From JBEEFP01 sp041166085 (GTDB lineage Bacteria > Actinomycetota > Acidimicrobiia > Acidimicrobiales > JAFATL01), in NCBI GenBank assembly GCA_041166085.1, contig JBEEFP010000062.1, positions 1 to 64,000 of the forward strand: a DNA stretch of 64,000 bases, in the 5' to 3' direction. The position numbers and the translations under genes are program-made. Every line of letters starts with the position of its first letter. The first letter of the stretch is position 1. The notes under the pieces are model-generated. The model did not search any database. It was not told the DNA's origin and saw only the letters and a program-made list of their open reading frames with translations. Positions 27,474 to 34,816 of this stretch are shown in pieces.

Positions 27474-28001
27474 TCAGTCGACGGTGTCCTGCAGCGCGGT
27501 GTGCGCGTACTGCAGGGCATCGGCGACGGTGACGGCGGTGAGCGTCGCGGCCGCCATCCGGGTGGCGTCGGGCGCGACCACGTAGGCGCCGCCGAGAATC
27601 GTCGCCAACCACTGCGAGATGCAGAACGGGCACGTGATGAGCTCGCCGACCGCCCGCCGCAGGCCCCGGCCGCGTGGCTTGTCCTGGATCTCCGAACCCT
27701 TTCCCTGACCGGCGCGCGTGGTGAACGGCGCCCGCACCACGCCGGTGACGGCGTCGCGGGAGATCAGGCGGCTGAGCTTGAAGGTGGCGACACCGAGGAG
27801 GGCCACGTCGGCCGGATCGACTTTGCGTGGCAGGCGCCGACCGGACATGCGCAGGAACGAGGCGAAGGCGGCGATGCCGGCGGCGTAGGTCGCCAGCAGC
27901 GCGCCGTAACCGGCCAGCCGGTCCGGCTCGGCCTTGTACTCCCGCGCCACCGCGCGAAGGGGCTCGGTCACGGCGGTCGCAGGAGATGTCGTCGTAGCCA
28001 T
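27474..28001 (-). CDS. DUF1360 membrane protein
   Basis: A 175-residue protein with two or three hydrophobic segments and the DUF1360 signature KLSRLISRDAVTG and ELITCPFCISQWLA. Family function is unknown. The ATG at 28001 (MATTTSPATAV) is preferred over a longer frame from 28130 that would overlap the divergent gene. A 15-nt segment at 27815-27829 matches one arm end of palindrome B1. Confidence 0.8.
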   Translation of the reverse strand: MATTTSPATAVTEPLRAVAREYKAEPDRLAGYGALLATYAAGIAAFASFLRMSGRRLPRKVDPADVALLGVATFKLSRLISRDAVTGVVRAPFTTRAGQGKGSEIQDKPRGRGLRRAVGELITCPFCISQWLATILGGAYVVAPDATRMAAATLTAVTVADALQYAHTALQDTVD

Positions 28002-28112
28002 CCGAGTGGTTCTTCCCGCCGGCGGTGATCCCGGAACACGAACGAACACGGGGCCGTCCGAATTGCGCCCCATCACCCGGTACCCCCACACGGCTGTGGT
28101 AAATCCGAGATC

Positions 28113-28424
28113 GTGATAACGGTGGGGCACGGGCGCCCGAACGATGGCGGTTCAGGTGACCGCGAGTCGGACGACGACGCCCACGACGCGCTCCGGGCTG
28201 AGCTCTCGGACGCCCAGCGGCAGGTCGATCAGCTCCGTGAGGCGGTCGAGTCGCGCGACATCATCGCCACCGCCAAGGGCCTGCTCATGGCCCAGGAGCG
28301 ATTGAGCAGCACCGACGCCTTCGAGGTGCTCAGACGGGCGTCGCAACGGGAGAACATCCGGGTCCGGGAGATCGCGACGCGGATGGTGCAGGCCCACGAC
28401 GCCCGCGCCGGCAAGCCCGCCTGA
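28113..28424 (+). CDS. ANTAR-domain protein
   Basis: A 103-residue protein whose C-terminal half is an ANTAR RNA-binding domain (LREAVESRDIIATAKGLLMA, then AFEVLRRASQRENIRVREIA). ANTAR domains bind paired hexaloop hairpins and prevent termination. The N-terminus is a short helical segment rather than a full GAF or REC sensor, so the input is unclear. GTG start, divergent from the DUF1360 gene. Confidence 0.85.
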   Translation: MITVGHGRPNDGGSGDRESDDDAHDALRAELSDAQRQVDQLREAVESRDIIATAKGLLMAQERLSSTDAFEVLRRASQRENIRVREIATRMVQAHDARAGKPA

Positions 28425-28473
28425 CGGGCGACGGTCCACCGACCATCGCGGTCGCTTCCGTACCCTGGAAGCC

Positions 28474-28917
28474 GTGCTCACCAGGCGGGGCGGTCATTTC
28501 GCCACGCGGCGTTGGTACCGGCGACGGGCCCTCTTCGTCGCGGTGGCCCTGGTGCTCGGGATCGCGGGCGGGGCGGCCGCGGCTGTCCGCGACCGCGGCG
28601 GTGACGGGCCGACTCGGCTCTCGGTCGTGACCACGAGCACGGTGGCGACCAGCACGTCGATCCCCACACTGACCACGACCGTCACCGCGGGTGCGTCCGG
28701 CGGTGTGACCGGCTCCGCCGTGAAGTCGGCCTCGGTCTCTCCCGCGTCACCGACGACCGCCCGTGTGAAGGTCGCGACGACGGCGAAGCGCACCGCGAAC
28801 GCCCCGGCCGCCACCACCCCGACCACCGCGAAGCCGACCACGACCACCCGGCCGTCGTGGGAGAAGTACTGCGCGCCCCACTGCTCGCCCGGCGACCACA
28901 CCCAGCCGACCCGCTGA
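28474..28917 (+). CDS. Membrane-anchored Thr/Ala/Pro-rich hypothetical protein
   Basis: A 147-residue protein with a basic N-terminus and one hydrophobic helix (about 20-38), then a low-complexity Thr-, Ser- and Val-rich exported stretch and a short end with two Cys (KYCAPHCSPGD). It looks like a cell-wall-spanning linker protein. No family recognised. GTG start; convergent with the SDR gene, 15 nt apart. Confidence 0.6.
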   Translation: MLTRRGGHFATRRWYRRRALFVAVALVLGIAGGAAAAVRDRGGDGPTRLSVVTTSTVATSTSIPTLTTTVTAGASGGVTGSAVKSASVSPASPTTARVKVATTAKRTANAPAATTPTTAKPTTTTRPSWEKYCAPHCSPGDHTQPTR

Positions 28918-28932
28918 CGCGAGCGGCCTCTC

Positions 28933-29706
28933 CTACAGCGAGCCGCCGCCGTCGATCACGAGGGTCTGGCCGGTCATGTAGCTGCTGGCGGGACTGGCGA
29001 GGAAGGCGATGGCGGCGTCGAGCTCGTGCGCCTGACCGACTCGCCGCAGCGGTACCTGGGCCTCGAAGGCGGTGCGCAGCTCCTCGGAGTCGACGAGCTC
29101 GGCCGTCATCTCGCTCGGGAACATACCCGGGCACAGAGCGTTCACGCGCACGCCGTAGCGCGCCCACTGCAGGGCCAGCTCGCGGGTGAGGCCGACCAAC
29201 CCGGTCTTGGAGGCCGCGTAGCTGGCCTGGGGCAACAACGGCGTCCCGCGGAACGCAGCCGCAGACGCGATGTTGACGATGCTCCCGCCCTCCCCCGCCG
29301 ACCGCATGTGGCGGACGGCTGCCTGGGCCAGCTCGAACGGTGCCACCAGGTCGATGGTGACGACCTCGGCGAAGCGCTCGATCGGCTCCTTGATGGCGGG
29401 GGTGGTCTCGGTCACTCCCGCGTTGGCGACCACCACGTCGACGCGACCGAGGCGCTCGACGGTCGTGTCGACCAACGCAGCCGACGCGCCCGGCGCGCTC
29501 ACGTCGCACGGGATGGCCTCGCCCCGCTGCAGGGAACCGGCCAGCTTCTCGATGCGCTCGGTACGACGCGCGGAGACGACCACGCTGGCGCCGAGGGCGT
29601 CGAGCACGCGGGCGAACCGCGCGCCGATCCCCGAGCTGGCGCCCGTGACGATGGCGACCTTGCCGTCGAGCCGGAAGGCGCCCGTCGGATCGGCGGCGTC
29701 CGTCAT
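28933..29706 (-). CDS. SDR-family oxidoreductase
   Basis: A 257-residue classical short-chain dehydrogenase. The nucleotide-binding TGASSGIG is near residue 21, then the NAG motif (VVANAGV), the catalytic Ser (IASAAAF) and YAASK. The C-terminus SYMTGQTLVIDGGGSL is typical of 3-ketoacyl/3-hydroxyacyl reductase-like members. It overlaps the upstream nitroreductase-like gene by 4 nt. Substrate unknown. Confidence 0.88.
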   Translation of the reverse strand: MTDAADPTGAFRLDGKVAIVTGASSGIGARFARVLDALGASVVVSARRTERIEKLAGSLQRGEAIPCDVSAPGASAALVDTTVERLGRVDVVVANAGVTETTPAIKEPIERFAEVVTIDLVAPFELAQAAVRHMRSAGEGGSIVNIASAAAFRGTPLLPQASYAASKTGLVGLTRELALQWARYGVRVNALCPGMFPSEMTAELVDSEELRTAFEAQVPLRRVGQAHELDAAIAFLASPASSYMTGQTLVIDGGGSL

Positions 29707-30125
29707 GCCGGCTCCAGCACGACGACGGGGATCTCGCGGTCGGTCTTGGTCTGGTAATCGGCGTAGTTGCTGTGGTCCTTGGTGACGCGGGGCCAGAGCT
29801 CGGCCCGCTCGTCGCCGCCGGCCACGTGTGCCCGCATCTTGCGCGTCTCCCCGCCCATCGTGATCTCCACGTCCGGGTTGTCGCGCAGGTTCAAGAACCA
29901 GGCCGGATGGCGGTGGTCGCCGCCGTACGAGGCGATGATCACCACCTTGTCGCCGTCCTGGAGCGGCGACGTGAGCATGGTGCTGCGCTTCTGTCCGCTC
30001 TTGCGGCCGGTGGTGGTCAGCATGAGCACGGGCATCCCGAAGCCGGTGCCTGCGATCCTGCCCTTGGAGGCCGTGAACAGCGTTCGGTGCAGGATGTTGA
30101 CGAGGCGGGCGATGGTGTCCTTCAT
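29703..30125 (-). CDS. Deazaflavin (F420)-dependent nitroreductase family protein
   Basis: A 140-residue split-barrel protein of the DDN/Rv3547 family, with LMLTTTGRKSGQKRSTML and GDHRHPAWFLNLRDNPDVEI. Members use F420H2 or bind related cofactors. The ATG at 30125 is chosen; a longer frame would enter tRNA-Val. Its stop overlaps the SDR start, so the two are co-translated and may act on the same substrate. Confidence 0.85.
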   Translation of the reverse strand: MKDTIARLVNILHRTLFTASKGRIAGTGFGMPVLMLTTTGRKSGQKRSTMLTSPLQDGDKVVIIASYGGDHRHPAWFLNLRDNPDVEITMGGETRKMRAHVAGGDERAELWPRVTKDHSNYADYQTKTDREIPVVVLEPA

Positions 30126-30146
30126 GCCAGCATCATCGCAGTGCCG

Positions 30147-30220
30147 TGGGCCGTGAGGGAATCGAACCCCCGACCCCTTGCGCGTCATGCAAGTGCTCTA
30201 ACCAACTGAGCTAACGGCCC
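30147..30220 (-). tRNA. tRNA-Val (GAC anticodon)
   Basis: The minus strand folds as a cloverleaf. The acceptor stem GGGCCGT pairs with ACGGCCC, and the D arm is GCTCAGTTGGTTAGAGC. The anticodon loop ATGACGC gives GAC. The T arm carries GGTTCGATTCC. CCA is not encoded (the discriminator A is followed by CGG). It reads GUC and GUU valine codons. Confidence 0.95.
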
Positions 30221-30251
30221 CGAAGAGCGCCGATGGTAGCAGCGGCCCCCG

Positions 30252-31976
30252 CTACATCGTCTCGGCGAAGCTGACCTCACCCTCGCCCCGAAGGACGTTC
30301 TTGAGGAGCTTCCCTGAGGCGTTCCGCGGCAGCTTGTCGGTGACGATGTCGACGTAGGTGGGCACCTTGAAGTTCGCGAGCGTCTCGGCCACCCACGAGC
30401 GGACCTCGGCCTCGGTGATGGTCTGCCCCGGCTCCACGCGCACCACCGCCTTGACCTCTTCGCCGAGGGACTGGTGAGGGACGCCAATGACCGCCGCCTC
30501 GGCGATGGCGGGATGCTCGGCCAGACGGTTCTCGATCTCGACGCAGTACACGTTCTCGCCACCGCGGATGATCATGTCCTTGGCCCGGTCGGTGATGAAC
30601 AAGTAGCCCTCGTCGTCGATGTAGCCGATGTCGCCGGTGTGCAGCCATCCGTCGGTGACGGACTCCGCGGTCGCCTCCGGCTTGTTCCAGTAGCCGGGCA
30701 TGATGATCGGACCCTTGATCCACACTTCGCCCAGTTGGCCGGCAGGGGCGTCGGTGCCGTCGGCGGTCACGATGCGCAGCTCGACGACAGGCATGGCCCG
30801 TCCGACCGAGTCGGGGCGGTCGAGGAACTCCTGACCACCGATGGCCGTCGCGACCGATGACGACTCGGTGAGGCCGTAGGCGTTGCCGAGGGTCCGCACC
30901 GCGCCGAACGTCTCCTGCACGCGGCGCTGCAGCTCGGCGGCCGACGGCGACCCCCCGTACGCAACCGTCTTGATCGAGGTGAGGTCGTACTGGCTGCGGT
31001 CGGGATGCTCGACGACGCGCCACACCATCGTCGGCACCGTGGCCCAGATGCTGATGCGCTCGTCCTGGATGAGGCCCATGGCCTTCTCCGGCTCGAACTT
31101 GCCAACCGGGATGACCAGCTTCACCCCGCCGAGGAGTCCCACGACCATGCCGGAGTGGCAGCCCGACACGTGGAACAGGGGGGAGGTGAGCAGTGACGCC
31201 GACTGCTCGCCGCCGCCCCCCGCGCTCGCGAGCATGTCGACCTTGTTGACCATGGCGCCGGCGACGGTGTTGTAGATCGTGTTCTGCAGGTTGGCGATCA
31301 TCGAGCGATGGGTCGAGATGGCGCCCTTGGGCCGGCCCGTCGTGCCACTGGTGTAGAAGATGACGGCGTTGTCGTCCTCGTCGATCGGCGTCGTGGGCAG
31401 CTCGTCGGTGGGCGCCTGCAGCAACTCGTCGAAGCGGTGCAGCTTGTCGCCGCCGCCGAAGTCGGCCGGGTCGGCGTCGGTCAGGAAGATCGCCTCGAGG
31501 TTGGGCAGCTTCTCGGCCTGCTCGGCGACGCGCTCGTAACGACCGCGGTCGGCGATCAGCACCTTGGCACCGGAATCCTCGAGGCCGTAGACGATCTCGT
31601 CGGTCTTCCACCAGCCGTTGAGCCCGACGAGGACGGCGCCGAGGTCGACCGTCCCCCAGAAGGCGAAGCACCACTCGGGGTTGTTGGCCGACAGCACGGC
31701 CACCCGGTCGCCATGGCCCACGCCATATCGGGTTTGGAGAGACAGAGACACGGAGTTGGCGCCACGCACGAACTCGGTGAAACCGATGCGCCGATCGCCG
31801 TAGACGATGTACGTCTGCTCGTCGCCTCGCCCCGCCGCCATGGCCGCGACGTCACGCAGCGATCGCATGCGGTCCTTGAACACCCGCATGGGGATGCCCC
31901 GAACCTCCTCGGTGATGACCTCGAAGGGCCCACCAGGCCCGGTGAGCTGCTGCTGGACCTCTGCACTCGTCGGCAC
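30252..31976 (-). CDS. Acyl-CoA synthetase (AMP-forming)
   Basis: A 574-residue ANL-superfamily enzyme that activates a carboxylic acid with ATP and CoA. It has the P-loop YTSGTTGRPKGA, a YGLTESSS aromatic/adenine motif, GWLHTGDIGYIDDEGY, DRAKDMIIRGGENVY and the catalytic Lys in PRNASGKLLK. The GTG at 31976 starts VPTSAEVQQQL; earlier in-frame positions would overlap the divergent PfpI gene. Medium- or long-chain fatty acids are plausible substrates. Confidence 0.88.
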   Translation of the reverse strand: MPTSAEVQQQLTGPGGPFEVITEEVRGIPMRVFKDRMRSLRDVAAMAAGRGDEQTYIVYGDRRIGFTEFVRGANSVSLSLQTRYGVGHGDRVAVLSANNPEWCFAFWGTVDLGAVLVGLNGWWKTDEIVYGLEDSGAKVLIADRGRYERVAEQAEKLPNLEAIFLTDADPADFGGGDKLHRFDELLQAPTDELPTTPIDEDDNAVIFYTSGTTGRPKGAISTHRSMIANLQNTIYNTVAGAMVNKVDMLASAGGGGEQSASLLTSPLFHVSGCHSGMVVGLLGGVKLVIPVGKFEPEKAMGLIQDERISIWATVPTMVWRVVEHPDRSQYDLTSIKTVAYGGSPSAAELQRRVQETFGAVRTLGNAYGLTESSSVATAIGGQEFLDRPDSVGRAMPVVELRIVTADGTDAPAGQLGEVWIKGPIIMPGYWNKPEATAESVTDGWLHTGDIGYIDDEGYLFITDRAKDMIIRGGENVYCVEIENRLAEHPAIAEAAVIGVPHQSLGEEVKAVVRVEPGQTITEAEVRSWVAETLANFKVPTYVDIVTDKLPRNASGKLLKNVLRGEGEVSFAETM

Positions 31977-32052
31977 GGACGGGACGTTACTGCTCCGCCC
32001 TCGCGGGAAATGATTCCCCGGTATCGCCATCGAACCCCAGGAGGGTCCAACC

Positions 32053-32559
32053 ATGGCCAAGGTCGCCTTCGTGCTCGCCGACGACTTCGAGGACTCGGAG
32101 TTCAAGGTTCCTTACGACCGCATCCGAGACGCCGGCCACGACGTCACCGTGATCGGCACCGAGGCGGGCAAGGAGGTCAAGGGCAAGAAGGGCAAGGAGA
32201 CCTTCACGGTGGACGCGGCGCCGGGTGACGTCGACGCCGGACAGTTCGACGCCCTCGTGGTCCCAGGCGGCTACTCGCCGGACAAGCTGCGAGTGAACGA
32301 CGACATCGTCTCCCTCGTCCGCAAGATCGCGGGGGACGACCGTCCGGTCGCTGCCATCTGCCACGCCGGGAGCCTTCTCATCGAGGCCGACCTGGTCGAC
32401 GGGCGGCGCGTCACGTCGTGGCCGTCGATCCGCACCGACCTGGAGAACGCCGGGGCGACGTGGGAGGACAGCGAGGTGGTCGTCGACGGCAACATCATCA
32501 CCAGCCGCAAGCCCGACGACCTCGACGCCTTCACCGGCGCCCTGCTCGAACGACTCTGA
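32053..32559 (+). CDS. DJ-1/PfpI family protein
   Basis: A 168-residue protein with the nucleophile elbow AICHAGS and the N-terminal VLADDFEDSEFKVPYDRIRD of bacterial PfpI (general stress protein 18-like). These act as protein/nucleotide deglycases, proteases or chaperones. It has a strong ribosome-binding site (AGGAGGG) seven bases before the ATG. The 76-nt divergent gap to the acyl-CoA synthetase contains an inverted repeat (GGGAA-N4-TTCCC at 32005-32018) that could be an operator. Confidence 0.88.
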   Translation: MAKVAFVLADDFEDSEFKVPYDRIRDAGHDVTVIGTEAGKEVKGKKGKETFTVDAAPGDVDAGQFDALVVPGGYSPDKLRVNDDIVSLVRKIAGDDRPVAAICHAGSLLIEADLVDGRRVTSWPSIRTDLENAGATWEDSEVVVDGNIITSRKPDDLDAFTGALLERL

Positions 32560-32567
32560 CGGTGTAG

Positions 32568-32660
32568 TCCGCGCGGTCCCCGGGTACAGACGGAGAAACC
32601 CCCCTGGTCGCGAGGAGCACAACGGCGGACGCGATTGGGGGGACTTTCGCGCCGAGGCCC
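32568..32660 (+). other. Possible structured transcript between convergent genes
   Basis: A run of six C at 32599-32604 can pair with six G at 32637-32642, with an inner CGCG/CGCG pair at 32609-32612 and 32630-32633. An outer GTCCGC at about 32568 could pair with GCGGAC near 32625, as an alternative fold. A GGGTAC motif lies at 32582-32587, and palindrome A2 follows 24 nt after the stem. Nothing protein-coding is supported here. A small RNA is possible but unproven. Confidence 0.25.
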
Positions 32661-32665
32661 GTCTC

Positions 32666-32714
32666 GTTCTCGAGGCAATGACTCACGGTTCCCGTAAGTC
32701 ATTGCCTCGAGAAC
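32666..32714. repeat. Palindromic element A2 (23-bp arms, one mismatch)
   Basis: The arms 32666-32688 and 32692-32714 pair with a single mismatch around the loop TTC. The outer part TTCTCGAGGCAATGACT is shared with A3 and, up to CTCGAGGCAAT, with A1. It lies between the PfpI gene and the convergent AbiEi-like gene, and overlaps the latter's last codons and stop. Confidence 0.85.
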
Positions 32715-33654
32715 CGTGGCCCAACAGGGCGAGCCGTTCGAGGCGGACCTCCCGGATGGTGGCGACGACGTCATCGATGTCGCCCACGATGTGTTCGTGC
32801 AGGAATCGCAGCGTCTGGTAGCCCGCGCGGGCGGCCTCATTGTCCCGGGCACGATCGCGCAGCACGTCAGCGATCCGGGTGCGCCAACGCCGGCCGTCCG
32901 CCTCGACGATGAGTCGAGCGTCCGGGTAGCAGCCATCCGCGCACCCGTTCGTCGGCTCCCGACCGGGATGGGCGAACTGCAGCTTTGGCAGGGGCTCTCC
33001 CGCCGCGTCGAGACCGCCGACCAAGGCGCACTCGAGGACGCTGCGCGGCGGCACTGGCCCCTTGGCGTGACGGTCGAGGAGGGCCGCCAGCATGACCACA
33101 CCGGGCTTTCCTCGTCGCGTCACCAGCTGCAGCGCTGCGCCCACCTCCGCGGCGGTTGTGAGCCGCTGTGCGATCGCGTCGTCGAGTGCCGCCCGGGTGC
33201 GGGCCTTGCTGGCGACCGCGGCCACGTCCACCAGCGTCCAGGTGGGCGTCGTGATGGGTAGTCCGTCCATCGACGTCAGCTCGTGCAGATGGGCGTCTGT
33301 CAGCTGGTGCACGGTGACCCCTCGCAGTCGGACGTGGCTCGGATGCGGGACGGTCAGGACCAGCTTCGGACGGCCGAACGCGGCCATCCCCTGCTGGTGG
33401 GCCGCCGCCTCGTGCGACACGTACGAGCTCGGACCGGCAGCGAGATGCGCGGCCCACAAGTACCCGTCGAACGAATCGGGATAGGCCGCCGGCTTGTAGA
33501 CGCCAGGATGCCGGGCCGTCCACAGGCCACTGCGCAGTCTGCGGAGGATCAGCGGATCCGTGGCGCCGCACCCCGAGGCCTGGGTCGTATCGAACCATCC
33601 TCGCTGCCGCGCCCCGATTGCTTGTACGGCGCGGTCCACATCTCGATTCGTCAT
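32683..33654 (-). CDS. AbiEi-like / DUF559-type protein
   Basis: A 323-residue protein common in Actinobacteria. The N-terminal part (RQRGWFDTTQASGCGAT, then LWTARHPGVYKPAAYP) is the winged-helix AbiEi-like domain named after type IV antitoxins. The C-terminal part (PDARLIVEADGRRW, then YQTLRFLHEHIVGD) resembles the DUF559/Vsr-like endonuclease fold with an acidic/His core. No AbiEii-type toxin partner is adjacent, so a role as an antitoxin is unsupported. The last nine residues (SRGNDLREP) and the TGA are supplied by palindrome A2. ATG at 33654 chosen; in-frame ATGs at 33666 and 33684 are possible. Confidence 0.72.
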   Translation of the reverse strand: MTNRDVDRAVQAIGARQRGWFDTTQASGCGATDPLILRRLRSGLWTARHPGVYKPAAYPDSFDGYLWAAHLAAGPSSYVSHEAAAHQQGMAAFGRPKLVLTVPHPSHVRLRGVTVHQLTDAHLHELTSMDGLPITTPTWTLVDVAAVASKARTRAALDDAIAQRLTTAAEVGAALQLVTRRGKPGVVMLAALLDRHAKGPVPPRSVLECALVGGLDAAGEPLPKLQFAHPGREPTNGCADGCYPDARLIVEADGRRWRTRIADVLRDRARDNEAARAGYQTLRFLHEHIVGDIDDVVATIREVRLERLALLGHGSRGNDLREP

Positions 33655-33700
33655 GACCCCAAGCATGCCGAGGGGGTGTGACATCGCCGCCGGCCGCCTG

Positions 33701-33747
33701 TTCCCGAGGCAATGACTTACGGTTTCCGTAAGTCATTGCCTCGAGAA
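33701..33747. repeat. Palindromic element A3 (22-bp arms, one mismatch)
   Basis: The arms 33701-33722 and 33726-33747 pair around the loop TTT with one mismatch near the outer end. The sequence is nearly identical to A2, which lies 1 kb away, so the AbiEi-like gene is flanked by two copies. It sits 17 nt past the stop of the DUF421 gene and upstream of the AbiEi-like gene. Confidence 0.85.
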
Positions 33748-33764
33748 CCCGTCAGGGCACAGGG

Positions 33765-34253
33765 TCAGGAGGCGGCGTCGGGACCCGAGCTGCCCTGCTG
33801 CTGCGAGCCCTGGCCTTCGTCCTGCAGGAACGAGATCTTGCCGTCGGGCTCCAGCACGCCGAGGCGGACCTTGGCCAGGTCGTCGATGCCCTGGTTGCGG
33901 GCCTCCTCCGCGAGCTCCGTGGTCGTCATGCGCTCCGCGCGGAGGAACTCCTCGAGCACCTGTCCGTCCTTGATGATGACCACCGGCATGCCCTCGAGGA
34001 TCGGGCGCGCGCGCTTGAAGCGAAAGGTCAGGTACGAGAACACCAGGGCCCAGAACGCGATGGTCGAGACCGCCAGCATGGCGCCGGTCACCGACGTGTC
34101 CTCCTGGGTCACGCCCTGCTGGATGAGGTCGCCGACCGTGACGAGCAGCAGCAGCTCGAAGGCCGTCAGCTGCGACAGCTCGCGCTTGCCCATCCCGCGC
34201 GTCAGCAGCCACAGAAAGAAGAAGATGGCGGTGGTTCGGAGGACGAGCTCCAT
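33765..34253 (-). CDS. DUF421 (YetF-like) membrane protein
   Basis: A 162-residue protein with three N-terminal helices, the family motif RGMGKRELSQLTAFELLLLV, and a C-terminal cytoplasmic domain (RPILEGMPVVIIKDGQV, then MTTTELAEEARNQGIDDL). YetF proteins are membrane proteins linked to spore or stress physiology in Bacillus, with no firm biochemical role. Its ATG overlaps the stop of the upstream gene by 1 nt. Confidence 0.87.
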   Translation of the reverse strand: MELVLRTTAIFFFLWLLTRGMGKRELSQLTAFELLLLVTVGDLIQQGVTQEDTSVTGAMLAVSTIAFWALVFSYLTFRFKRARPILEGMPVVIIKDGQVLEEFLRAERMTTTELAEEARNQGIDDLAKVRLGVLEPDGKISFLQDEGQGSQQQGSSGPDAAS

Positions 34254-34777
34254 CAGGGCCACACCCTTGTGCGGTAGCGCACGCTCACGACCGGCTTGCC
34301 CTTGTCCAACACCGAGGTCTGGCCCGCGGGCGGCCACAGGGACTGCACCGACGGCGCGATGCGCGCGTCGAGGGTCACGGTGAGGGTGTCGCCCTTGGGG
34401 GCGTCGAACTCCCAGATGACCGAGTCGGACGTCGTCGTCGCCGACGACGGGTCGGGGTCGAGGCTGTTCCGGTCGAGCAGGCCGAGGTACGCACCGGTGG
34501 TGCTCACCTGCACCGTCTTGCCCTTGAACCCTCCGGCGTGGTGGATCTCCACCGTCCACGGGACGGCGATCCCTGGGCGGGCCGTCCGTGCGTAGGTGAG
34601 CGCGAGGTCGTACCCCCCGCCCGACGCGGACACGGTGCCGGACTTCACCCCGAACACCCCGGCCAGGCCCCCGGCCAGGAAGAGCGTCAGCAGCAGCACG
34701 AACAGCCGCCGCAGCATGCGAACCCGTCGAACACGCGAGAGCGACTGCTCCTCGGGCGCGGTCGACATCGAGCTCAT
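34253..34777 (-). CDS. Membrane-anchored hypothetical protein
   Basis: A 174-residue protein with a basic cytoplasmic start, one helix (about 24-44) and an exported beta-rich domain (YDLALTYARTARPGIAVPW, then ending VSVRYRTRVWP). No Cys or enzyme motif is visible. It is translationally coupled to the DUF421 gene, which suggests a shared envelope function. Family not recognised. Confidence 0.65.
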   Translation of the reverse strand: MSSMSTAPEEQSLSRVRRVRMLRRLFVLLLTLFLAGGLAGVFGVKSGTVSASGGGYDLALTYARTARPGIAVPWTVEIHHAGGFKGKTVQVSTTGAYLGLLDRNSLDPDPSSATTTSDSVIWEFDAPKGDTLTVTLDARIAPSVQSLWPPAGQTSVLDKGKPVVSVRYRTRVWP

Positions 34778-34816
34778 CGGCCCGTCAATACCCCGACGGT
34801 GCGGTCCTGACCCCTC

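Noticed and set aside
32560..32660. 6C-type actinobacterial RNA
   Set aside because: Only one C6 run is present and it pairs with G6, while 6C RNA needs C-rich loops in two hairpins.
32683..33654. Type IV toxin-antitoxin pair
   Set aside because: Only the AbiEi-like domain is found. The neighbours (PfpI and DUF421) are not AbiEii-like toxins.
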